NCBI RefSeq assembly: GCF_020697055.1
Contig: NZ_JAJFBP010000012.1
Location: forward strand, 1-64,000
Origin: Panacagrimonas sp.
GTDB taxonomy: Bacteria > Pseudomonadota > Gammaproteobacteria > Nevskiales > Nevskiaceae
Length of the DNA stretch: 64,000 bases
Direction of reading: 5' to 3'
This document shows positions 18,401 through 25,469 of the stretch, piece by piece. The number at the start of each line of letters is the position of its first letter. Position 1 is the stretch's first letter. The notes under the pieces were generated by a model. That model was not told the origin of the DNA. It did not search any database and worked only from the letters and a program-made list of their open reading frames with translations. The position numbers and the translations under genes were made by a program.

Positions 18401-21400
18401 GGCCACGGGCCATGCGCGTGCACTCAAGGCGACGGTCCACACGCTCAAGGGCGCCGCCGGCATGGCCCAGTGCGCGCCGATGGTCGCGGTCGCGCAGGGA
18501 CTCAACCTGCGGCTCGGTGCGATGGGCGACGTGCCGAGCGCGCCGCCCCCGCCCGCGTTCTTCCAGGTGCTCAAGAGCGTGGTCGAGGGCCTCTACACGC
18601 AGCTCGACCAGTTCCGCGACGGCAAGCTCGGCGGCGACGGCTCGGAGTGGCTGTCGCTGCTGGACTCGCTCGACGCCGTCACGCCCGCGGCCGCGCACGC
18701 CACGCCGACGCCAGCGGTGACGGCCACGCCGGCGCCCGATCGCGAACTCGCCGAGATCTTCCTGCACGAAGGCGAGGAACTGGTCGAGGAGCTCGAGCAG
18801 CTTTCCGGCCGCATCGTCGAGCAGCTCGGCGATGCGACCACGCTCGGGTCCTGGCTGCGCGCGCTGCACACGCTCAAGGGCAGCGCACGCGTGGCGGGAA
18901 TCGGCGCCATCGGCGAGGTCGCGCACCGCCTCGAGACCGCGACCGAAGCCGCGCGTGCCGAGGGAGCCGACGGCCGCGCCCGGTTCGGCGCGCGCATGCG
19001 CGTGGCGGTCGACGGCCTGCACGGGCTGATCGACGCGGTTCGCGCCGGCCAACCCACCGATGCCGGTCCGATCCTCGGGCGCTTCGACGCGGCGCTGGCG
19101 CCGACACCCGCATTCTTCGAACCGAGGCTCGACGAGCCCGCCGCCGCGCCCGAAGAGCCGCTGTTGCCCGACGCGCCGGATGCCGAGCTGATCGCGATCT
19201 TCGAGCCCGAAGCCCTCGAGCTGCTCGAGTCGCTCGACAACGCGATGAGCGAATGGCGCGAGCGGCCCGCCGATCCGCGCTACTCGCGCGAGATGCAGCG
19301 GCAACTGCACACGTTCAAGGGCGGTGCGCGCATGGCCGGCCTGCGCCGGCTGGGCGACGCGGCGCACGCGCTGGAATCCGAACTCGTCGCGCTCGATCGC
19401 GCCGGCGGGCAGCTCGGTGCGCCGGCGCTGCAGGGCGTCGCGTTGCAGCTCGATGCGCTGCATCGCATGTACGAGGCGTACACGCTGACCGACAACGTGG
19501 CGCCCGCCCCGGTCATGGCGCCGGAACCGGTCGCATCCGAACCCGAGCCGCAGGCGCCGCCCGAGATCGCCGTCGACGAAGCAACGGGAATCGAGCCGGT
19601 ACTCGAGCCCGTCGAGGAACCTGCGGAGACCGCGCCGGCCGAGCCGGAGCTCGCCGACGTCGGGCCCGATCGGGCGATGCCGCCGCCCGTCGAGGCACCG
19701 GTCTTCGCTCCGGCGCCGATGGCCGTGGGTCACTGGAATCCCGATCTGTTCTGGCGACCGGCCGAGGCCGCATCGGCCGCCGAGTCGCGTCGCGAAGCCG
19801 TGCGCGTGCCGGTGGAGCGGCTCGACGGCATGCTCAACCAGGCTGGCGAGATCTCGATCTACCGCGCGCGTCTCGAGGAAAACCACGCCAGCCTCGGTTC
19901 TTCGCTCGAGGAGATGGCGCAGACCATCACGCGCGTGCGCGAGCAGCTGCGCCTGATGGAAGTCGAGACCGAGGCGCAGATCGCGGCGCGCGGATTCGCG
20001 CGCGACCAGGCCGAGGGCGACGATCGCTACGAGTCGCAGTTCGACGCGCTCGAAATGGATCGCTATTCGCGCATGCAGGAGCTGTCGCGCGCGCTGGCCG
20101 AATCGGTGTCGGACATGAGCTCGCTGCACGCATCGCTCGACACCACGTGCAGCGAAGCCGAGGGCCTGCTGCAGCAGCAGGGCCGCCTCAACACCGAGGT
20201 CCAGCAGGCGCTGATGGGGACCTTGATGGTGCCGTTCTCGCGCCAGGTGCAGCGCCTGTCGCGCGTCGTGCGCCAGACCGCCGAGCAGAACGGCAAGAAG
20301 GCGCAGGCCGAATTCAGCGGCGCCGAGAGCGAGCTCGATCGCAACGTGCTCGAGCGCATGACCGCGCCGCTCGAGCACCTGCTGCGCAACTCCGTCGTGC
20401 ACGGCATCGAGGACGCCGATACGCGTCGGGCCGCGGGCAAGCCGCCGGAAGGCACGGTGCACATCGCGCTCAAGCGCGAGGGATCGCAGCTGCTCATCGA
20501 AGTGCGCGACGACGGCCGTGGGCTGGATTTCGACGCGATCCGCGCGCAGGCCGTGAAGAAGGGCCTGATGCGCCCCGACGCGGAGGTGCCGCTCGACGAT
20601 CTGGCGCGCTTCATCTTCACGCCCGGCTTCTCGACGGCGCGCGCGCTCACGCAGGACGCCGGTCGCGGCATCGGCATGGACGTCGTCGCGGCCGAAGTCA
20701 AACAGCTTGGCGGCACCGTCGACGTCGCATCCGAACCCGGCAAGGGCGCGCGCTTCCGCGTCCGCCTGCCGCTGATGCTCGCCGTGTCGCAGGCGCTCGT
20801 GGTGCAGGTGGGCGAGGAGCTGTTCGCGATTCCGCTGAGCAGCGTCGAGGGCATCGCACGTGCGCCGCGCGAATCGCTGGCCGAGATGATGAAGGAGGGC
20901 GGGCGACCGCTCGATTACGGCGGACATCAATACCAGGTGCGCCGCCTCGGCGAGCTGGTGGGATTGCCGGCGCCCGCGCGCATCGATTCGCGCACCGTGC
21001 CCGCGATCCTGTTGCGCCTGGGCGATGGCCTGGGCGGCGCCGAGCGCCGCGTCGCGGTGGTGGCCGAACGCCTGATCGGAAATCGCGAGATCGTGACCAA
21101 GCCCGCCGGCCCGATCCTGGGCTCGGTCACCGGCATCTCCGGCGCGACGATCCTGGCCGACGGCCGCGTGATGCTGATCGTCGACATCCCCGCGCTGATC
21201 TCCGAGGCCACGCGCCGTCGCCTGGGCGACGAAGCGGTGCTGACGCCGGTGGCGGCCACCGAGGCGCACCGTCTGATCATGGTGGTGGACGATTCGATCA
21301 CGATCCGTCGCGTGACCGAGCGCCTGCTGACGCGCAAGGGGTATCGCGTGATCACCGCCAAGGACGGCCTGGACGCGATGGCGACATTGCAGACCGAAGC

Positions 21401-21653
21401 GCCCGATGCGGTGCTGCTGGACATCGAGATGCCACGCGCCGACGGTTTCGAGGTCGCGGCGTTCATCCGCAACACGCCGCGCATCGCCAAGCTGCCGATC
21501 ATCATGATCACGTCGCGTTCGGGCGATAAGCATCGCGAGCACGCGCGCAGCCTGGGTGTGAACAAGTACCTGATCAAGCCGTACCAGGAAGACCAGCTGC
21601 TGGCGGAGCTGAGCGAACAGCTCGCGGCGCACGCCGAGGCGCAATCCGCATGA
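15426..21653 (+). CDS. chpA: ChpA/PilL hybrid CheA-type histidine kinase with multiple Hpt domains
   Basis: A 2075-residue kinase from a GTG overlapping the pilI stop. Phosphotransfer (Hpt) domains have histidines at about 742 (FHTLKGS), 871 (LHTLRGA), 1005 (VHTLKGA), 1148 (LHTLKGS) and 1295 (LHTFKGG); a divergent N-terminal one has HEVRGA near 67. Pro/Ala/Glu-rich linkers (about 580-695 and 1360-1430) separate them. The CheA core follows: dimerisation, an ATPase domain with N-box NSVVHG (about 1655) and DDGRGL and GRGIGMDVV, then a CheW domain, and a C-terminal REC with acceptor Asp1999 (VLLDIEMPRADGF). It would feed phosphate to PilG and PilH. Length and layout match Pseudomonas ChpA. Confidence 0.95.
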   Translation: MKIETDKSRVSQLDIHNATRQRGVAAGLHWVRGELNENLLQASQLVELHAEHTQDPTPLNKALAHLHEVRGAAVLIQAYGLALLAEEMKQTVQDLATGHLPDPNAAYSAVVGACVQATDYLDLLQNGQNDSALVLQPIVNELRLARGKSLLTEDDLFVAQFRVLGLHLERESPPSTEFEAQAEAAKLHPVFSASLLAWFKDQDLQHSLSRIGRISEILADACRERPLHQLWRTAAACIEALLSRALDDSLELKRQFGRAGQLMKILAEVGEAGAVKQMSDVSLRLLFYVGRSGGAGSRVLALREGLQLETWLPTVDVVQACRARLRGANTGLLVRVAEELRADLAEVRDSIDVALRAGASPEEFESTADRLKRVADTLLVLGLSAESQALAQPVETLREAGASDPAAWMEFATAVLQVDLSLEAALYRQLQSVTGMDPAAGAASASKPVIADLREGMAALLRESLVNLARVKGYVEAYVRTGDVLGLPEAVRLIDEIAAGFRMLTLDRAEALALDVQRFLQSPDFSLVRESNTAAGRFADAIAAIEYYIELRRDGSGGTEQVLDKLEEMVLHLTKPAPSARVPVEIPDKAAEPAIEAAPAAPAAGATEPEATPTPAFELGLMEYVPPVETVRPAEPPAPIPAPEFHLVGAPLPEPPEAAPAPAEVAAQAQDVAPPVEAPVPEPVVAGVAAASPAPSEVDPEIRQIFIDEAEEVLQTLQRAVPRWLRQTDERDVLATIRRAFHTLKGSGRMVGALDIGEFSWAIENMLNRCLDRTIEQSPPVLDTVRDALAMVPGLIGAFRDGTPPPPTWSRLAEQARRLAASQPLEDENDLVAVFRSDAKARLQMIMRWVRDQVQGQGEYGIPEPVLRALHTLRGAGLAIGARAVGELAGSLENYLDTLHRAHLGLPHEGLTLIDEACQALDQWIGRVGDPSSLQIDVKPWLDRVEAVRAGAEGESGTTDEDHQLAEVFAFEALDLVQKFESDLLAWSRAPQATGHARALKATVHTLKGAAGMAQCAPMVAVAQGLNLRLGAMGDVPSAPPPPAFFQVLKSVVEGLYTQLDQFRDGKLGGDGSEWLSLLDSLDAVTPAAAHATPTPAVTATPAPDRELAEIFLHEGEELVEELEQLSGRIVEQLGDATTLGSWLRALHTLKGSARVAGIGAIGEVAHRLETATEAARAEGADGRARFGARMRVAVDGLHGLIDAVRAGQPTDAGPILGRFDAALAPTPAFFEPRLDEPAAAPEEPLLPDAPDAELIAIFEPEALELLESLDNAMSEWRERPADPRYSREMQRQLHTFKGGARMAGLRRLGDAAHALESELVALDRAGGQLGAPALQGVALQLDALHRMYEAYTLTDNVAPAPVMAPEPVASEPEPQAPPEIAVDEATGIEPVLEPVEEPAETAPAEPELADVGPDRAMPPPVEAPVFAPAPMAVGHWNPDLFWRPAEAASAAESRREAVRVPVERLDGMLNQAGEISIYRARLEENHASLGSSLEEMAQTITRVREQLRLMEVETEAQIAARGFARDQAEGDDRYESQFDALEMDRYSRMQELSRALAESVSDMSSLHASLDTTCSEAEGLLQQQGRLNTEVQQALMGTLMVPFSRQVQRLSRVVRQTAEQNGKKAQAEFSGAESELDRNVLERMTAPLEHLLRNSVVHGIEDADTRRAAGKPPEGTVHIALKREGSQLLIEVRDDGRGLDFDAIRAQAVKKGLMRPDAEVPLDDLARFIFTPGFSTARALTQDAGRGIGMDVVAAEVKQLGGTVDVASEPGKGARFRVRLPLMLAVSQALVVQVGEELFAIPLSSVEGIARAPRESLAEMMKEGGRPLDYGGHQYQVRRLGELVGLPAPARIDSRTVPAILLRLGDGLGGAERRVAVVAERLIGNREIVTKPAGPILGSVTGISGATILADGRVMLIVDIPALISEATRRRLGDEAVLTPVAATEAHRLIMVVDDSITIRRVTERLLTRKGYRVITAKDGLDAMATLQTEAPDAVLLDIEMPRADGFEVAAFIRNTPRIAKLPIIMITSRSGDKHREHARSLGVNKYLIKPYQEDQLLAELSEQLAAHAEAQSA

Positions 21654-21754
21654 GCACCCGGATCTCTTCGGACTTTCGAACGCCGATTGGCGCGAGCGGG
21701 TGCTTTGCTCATGCCCACTGCCCGCTGGTTCCACTTCGCGGGGTATCGGCATGA
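21650..21754 (+). other. 34-codon open frame bridging chpA and the downstream CheW gene
   Basis: An ATG embedded in the chpA stop (ATGA, 21650-21653) opens a 34-codon frame whose TGA overlaps the ATG of the next gene (ATGA, 21751-21754). The product would start MSTRISSDFRTPIGAS. Both junctions have the geometry of translational coupling. It may be only a path that lets ribosomes reinitiate across the spacer rather than a functional peptide. Confidence 0.3.
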
Positions 21755-22212
21755 GCACGACTGAAGCCTTGTACGCCGTGATGATCCAGATCACCGGCGA
21801 CTCGCTGTTGCTGCCCAACGCGGCGGTGTCGGAAGTCACCGCCCTGGACCGGTTCGAGCCTGCGGGCGAGGGCGCGCCGAGCTGGTTGTCGGGCTGGCAC
21901 GCCACCGCCGAGCGCCGCATCCCGGTGCTCTCGTTCGAAGCGCTGTGCGGGCAGCCACGCCCCGAGGCGCACAAGCGCGCGCGCATCGTCATCGTCAATC
22001 CGATCGGACGTCGCGTCGGCGGCGGCGGCTTCGCGCTGCTCGCGCAGGGTCATCCGCACCTGATCTCGATCAACCGCGGCACCATCAACGGCGTCAACCT
22101 GCTGCCGGGCGACAAGGACGAACTGGTGCTGTCGCGGGTGCGGATGGCCGGACAGGAAGCGCTGATTCCGGACCTCGAGCAGATAGAGACCCGCCTGGCC
22201 GGATTGGCCTGA
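21751..22212 (+). CDS. chpC: CheW-like protein, ChpC-type
   Basis: A 153-residue protein from ATG 21751 (MSTTEALYAVMIQITGDSLLLPN). It has a diverged CheW fold: VSEVTALDRFEPAGEGAPSWLSGW, then RIPVLSFEALCG and the VVNPIGRR region, as in the ChpC protein at the 3' end of the Pseudomonas chp cluster, where it is an accessory coupling protein. It lies 97 bases after chpA and is linked to it by a short overlapping frame. It is probably the last gene of the pilG operon. Confidence 0.75.
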   Translation: MSTTEALYAVMIQITGDSLLLPNAAVSEVTALDRFEPAGEGAPSWLSGWHATAERRIPVLSFEALCGQPRPEAHKRARIVIVNPIGRRVGGGGFALLAQGHPHLISINRGTINGVNLLPGDKDELVLSRVRMAGQEALIPDLEQIETRLAGLA

Positions 22213-22353
22213 GGATGTGAATGAATCGACTGCGCTCGGCATTTCGCGCCGCTGCGCTGCTCGGAATCCTCACGTACCCCCTTGTATGCGCCGGTTCCTG
22301 CGCTGCTCGCGGCGCGAACTGCCTTCGCTCGCTACGATTTCTTCACATCCTCA
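22210..22353. repeat. Long imperfect inverted repeat, 144 bases end to end
   Basis: The outer arms 22210-22228 (TGAGGATGTGAATGAATCG) and 22335-22353 are complementary at 17 of 19 positions, including a perfect outer 12. The interior is also partly self-complementary (TTCGCGCCGC against GCGGCGCGAA). It starts at the end of the chpC-like gene and ends about 120 bases before fdxA. It could be an operon-end structure, a MITE-like insertion or a structured RNA. Confidence 0.6.
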
Positions 22354-22413
22354 CGAGGAGTAGGCCGTACGGGTAGGCCGCCTGGACGCATCGCGCCTCC
22401 GGCGCCGGGGCAC

Positions 22414-22419
22414 TACAAT
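22414..22419 (+). promoter_or_regulatory. Possible -10 box for fdxA
   Basis: TACAAT at 22414-22419, 54 bases before the ferredoxin ATG. The same hexamer stands upstream of dsbC in this window. No convincing -35 element is present, so this is only suggestive. Confidence 0.35.
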
Positions 22420-22473
22420 CGGCGCCCCCAAGCGCCACCCGGCCGTCGCTACCCGTCAGCAGGATTCAGCAAC

Positions 22474-22797
22474 ATGACTTTCGTCGTCACCGAGAACTGC
22501 ATCAAGTGCAAGTACACCGACTGCGTGGAAGTCTGCCCGGTCGACTGCTTCCACGAGGGTCCGAACTTCCTGGTGATCGATCCGGAAGAGTGCATCGACT
22601 GCACGCTGTGCGAGCCGGAGTGCCCGGCCAACGCGATCGTCGCCGAGGATGACCTCAAGGCCGAGCACGCGCACTTCAAGCCCCTGAACGCGGAGCTCTC
22701 GAAGGCCTGGCCGGTCATCACCGAGCGCAAGGAACCGCCCGAGGGCGCCAAGGACTGGGACGGCAAGCCCGACAAGCTCAAGCTGCTGGAACGCTGA
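22474..22797 (+). CDS. fdxA: 7Fe-8S ferredoxin (FdxA type)
   Basis: A 107-residue electron carrier. The start ATG 22474 gives the invariant N-terminus [20 protein letters not shown]; the longer upstream frame is not conserved. Cys9, Cys12, Cys17 and Cys21 (followed by Pro), and the second set Cys40, Cys43, Cys46 and Cys50 ([13 protein letters not shown]), match the [3Fe-4S]/[4Fe-4S] ferredoxins of Azotobacter FdI and Pseudomonas FdxA. The C-terminal 50-residue extension is typical. Its redox partner is not shown by context: the next genes are DNA repair enzymes. Confidence 0.95.
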   Translation: MTFVVTENCIKCKYTDCVEVCPVDCFHEGPNFLVIDPEECIDCTLCEPECPANAIVAEDDLKAEHAHFKPLNAELSKAWPVITERKEPPEGAKDWDGKPDKLKLLER

Positions 22798-22811
22798 TCC
22801 TTGAATTCCGG

Positions 22812-25469
22812 ATGAGCGACGAGGCCCTCCGCGCCGACGACGCTCACGCCTCGCGCGAACGCCTCACCCTCACCGCCACCGATCGCCTCGCGCGCACGCT
22901 GCGCGAGGACGCCAATCTCGATCGTTCCCGCTCCGGTGCCCCCGTCTGGGAAGCGCCTCGCATCGCCGGCTTCTCGCGCTGGCTGATCGACACCTGGACC
23001 GCCGGCTGGCCCGATGCCCAGCTGCTGAGCGGCACGCAGGAACTGGTGCTGTGGCGCGACGCCGTCGAGCGCGACGAACTCAGCTCGCAGCTGCTGGCGC
23101 CGCTGGCCGCGGCGCGCGAGGCCCGCCGCGCCGACCAGCTGCTGCGACGCCACGCGATCGATCTGGAATCGACGCCGGCATGGTCGGACGAACACCAGGT
23201 GTTCCGACGCTGGCGCCGGCAGGTCGCGCGTCGCCTGCAGCAGAACCATTGGCTCACGTCGGCAGACCTGGCGGGCGAGGTCGCGCGGCTCATTGGTGAG
23301 GGCTCGATCGCGGTGCCCGAGGCGATCGACCTGGTCGGATTCGCGGCCGCGGCGCTGCCGGCATCCGAGCAGGCGGTGATCGATGCGCTGATCGCGCGCG
23401 GCACCCAGGTGCAATGGATCGCGGCGAGCGCACTGCGTCCGCGCGTCCAACGCTGCGTGCTGCCGGACCCGGAGTCGCAATGGCGATTCGTGTGCGCCGA
23501 CCTGCGCGAGCGCCTGCGCACGGCCGACCCGCCGCCGCGCGTCGTCGTCGCGCTGGCCGATCCCGACGGGGCGCGCGAGCTCGGTGAATCGGTGCTGCGA
23601 GGCCTGCTCGCGCCGTGGGCGATGACCGGCGAAGGCCCGGCGCCGTGGCGCTGGGAACGCGGTCGGCGTTTGTCCGAGCATCCGCAGGCGGACGCACTGC
23701 TCGCGCTGCTGCAGCTGCGGCCCGAGGACAACGCGCCCGAGCTGGCGAGCCGCGTGCTGCTCTCGGCGGCCCTCTGGACCGAGTCCGAGCGCGCGCTGAC
23801 CGCGCGTGCCGACGAGGCGCTGCGTGATCGCGGCTGGCCGCGCATCCGGCTGGCGCGCGTGATCGAGGCGGTGCACGAGTCGCTGAGGCCGCGCTTCGAG
23901 GAGCTCGCGCGACGCATCGCGCAGGCGCCGTCGCGGGCGCTGCCGAGCGAGTGGGGCGCGCACTTTCGCGCGTTGGCCGATGCGCTCGGCTGGCCCGGAT
24001 CCGAAGCGCTGGATTCGTCGAGCTACCAGGCGGTCAAGGCGCTGCGCGGTCTGTTCGACCGTCTCGGCACGCTCGACGCGCAGCTCGGCCGCGTGCCGCA
24101 GGCCAGCGCGCGCGACTGGTTGTCCGAACTCGCGCGCGGCGCGGCGTTTGCGCCGCGTGTCGAGCACGCCCAGCCGGTGCTGATCACGTCGCTGGACGAA
24201 GCGGCCGCGATGTCCTGCGACCTGCTGTACGTGCTGGATGCCAGCGCCGCGCAGGTTCCCGTGCCGGCGCGGCCGACCGCGTTCGTCGCGGCTGAAGCGC
24301 TGCGCGCTGCCGGCGTGCCCGAGGCCGCGCCCGAGACCTGGCTGGCGCGAACGCAGGCGCAGGTTGCGCGACTGCTCGGCGGCTGCGCGCCCGAGGTGTA
24401 CGTCTGCGTGCCGGCCGTCGACCCGCGCGGCGCGCCGCAGCAACCCTCGACGCTGTTCGGCGCGGCCGACGCGTGGACCCGCGTCGAGCCCGCGCGATCG
24501 ATCGGCACGCTCGAATCGGCGCTGACGCGTGCGGCGCCAGCGCTCGAATGGCCCGATCGGGACATCGTGCCGCCGGTGGATGAGACCGAGCGCACCGCGC
24601 TGCGCGCCGACAGCGGACTGTTCCGCGCCTGGTTCGAATCGCCGTTCTTCGCGTTCTGCCGCTACCGGCTCGGCGTCGAGCCGCTGCCGCAGCCGCCGCG
24701 CGGGCTCGACGCGCGCGTGCAGGGCACGCTGGTGCACCGCGCGCTGGAGGATCTGTGGGGCGAGCTGCGCGACAGCGCCGGTCTCGCCGCGATCGACGAC
24801 GACGCGCTGTCCCGACGCATCCACGCGCGGCTCGACGCGCGACTGGCCGCGCTGCTGCCGGCCACCGAGTTCGGCGCGGTCACACGCGCCATCGAACGCG
24901 CGCGCGCCCACGACGTGGTGCTGCAATGGCTGCGTCACGAGCGCACGCGCATCGATCCGTTCCACGTCGAGCGCTGCGAGCTCGAAGCGCGCCCGGTGGT
25001 GGCCTCGCTGCCGCTGAGCCTGCGGCTGGATCGCGTCGACCGGGTGGAGACGCCGCTGGGCGAGCGCTGGCTGGTGATCGACTACAAGACCGGCCGCGAG
25101 GCCGATCAGCGCGGCTGGCGGATCGATCAGCTGCGCGAACCGCAGCTGCCGCTGTATGCGAGCCACGCGGCGACGCTCGCCGCCGGCATCCCGCAGGTCG
25201 ACGGCATCTGCTTCGGACATCTCAAGGACGGCCATCCGGCGCTGGTGGCGCGCACCAACTGGCGCAAGCTGCTGCGCAGCGATCCGCCGGCCGACACGCA
25301 CGGCGAATGGAACGAGGACCTGGTGCGCTGGCGCGGCGTGATGGAACAGGCGGCGCGCGGCTTTCTCGACGGCGAGGCCTGGCTCGATCCGCGTGTCGGC
25401 GCCCGTTCGTACTACGCGGACCTGCTGGCGCTGACCCACGCGCTGCCCGACGACGAGGCGTCCGCGTGA
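22812..25469 (+). CDS. AddB-like PD-(D/E)XK nuclease, probable DNA repair protein
   Basis: An 885-residue protein. It resembles the proteobacterial probable DNA repair family that pairs with a UvrD/RecB-like helicase. The N-terminal 600 residues look like a degenerate helicase without a Walker A motif. The C-terminal nuclease domain shows FCRYRLG (Cys616), GTLVHRALEDLW and the catalytic LVIDYKTGRE (Asp757, Lys759). The iron-sulfur cysteine set of AddB is not evident. It overlaps the helicase gene by four bases (GTGA), so both are probably made together as a double-strand break end-resection complex. Confidence 0.82.
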   Translation: MSDEALRADDAHASRERLTLTATDRLARTLREDANLDRSRSGAPVWEAPRIAGFSRWLIDTWTAGWPDAQLLSGTQELVLWRDAVERDELSSQLLAPLAAAREARRADQLLRRHAIDLESTPAWSDEHQVFRRWRRQVARRLQQNHWLTSADLAGEVARLIGEGSIAVPEAIDLVGFAAAALPASEQAVIDALIARGTQVQWIAASALRPRVQRCVLPDPESQWRFVCADLRERLRTADPPPRVVVALADPDGARELGESVLRGLLAPWAMTGEGPAPWRWERGRRLSEHPQADALLALLQLRPEDNAPELASRVLLSAALWTESERALTARADEALRDRGWPRIRLARVIEAVHESLRPRFEELARRIAQAPSRALPSEWGAHFRALADALGWPGSEALDSSSYQAVKALRGLFDRLGTLDAQLGRVPQASARDWLSELARGAAFAPRVEHAQPVLITSLDEAAAMSCDLLYVLDASAAQVPVPARPTAFVAAEALRAAGVPEAAPETWLARTQAQVARLLGGCAPEVYVCVPAVDPRGAPQQPSTLFGAADAWTRVEPARSIGTLESALTRAAPALEWPDRDIVPPVDETERTALRADSGLFRAWFESPFFAFCRYRLGVEPLPQPPRGLDARVQGTLVHRALEDLWGELRDSAGLAAIDDDALSRRIHARLDARLAALLPATEFGAVTRAIERARAHDVVLQWLRHERTRIDPFHVERCELEARPVVASLPLSLRLDRVDRVETPLGERWLVIDYKTGREADQRGWRIDQLREPQLPLYASHAATLAAGIPQVDGICFGHLKDGHPALVARTNWRKLLRSDPPADTHGEWNEDLVRWRGVMEQAARGFLDGEAWLDPRVGARSYYADLLALTHALPDDEASA

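Noticed and set aside
15264-21998. A 2244-codon minus-strand open frame opposite chpA
   Set aside because: Antisense shadow of chpA; the predicted protein is low-complexity Arg/Gln/His-rich and lacks any motif.
24755-25466. N-terminal extension of the AddA-like frame back to 24755
   Set aside because: It overlaps the AddB-like nuclease domain in another frame; the family N-terminus with Walker A begins just after the GTG at 25466.
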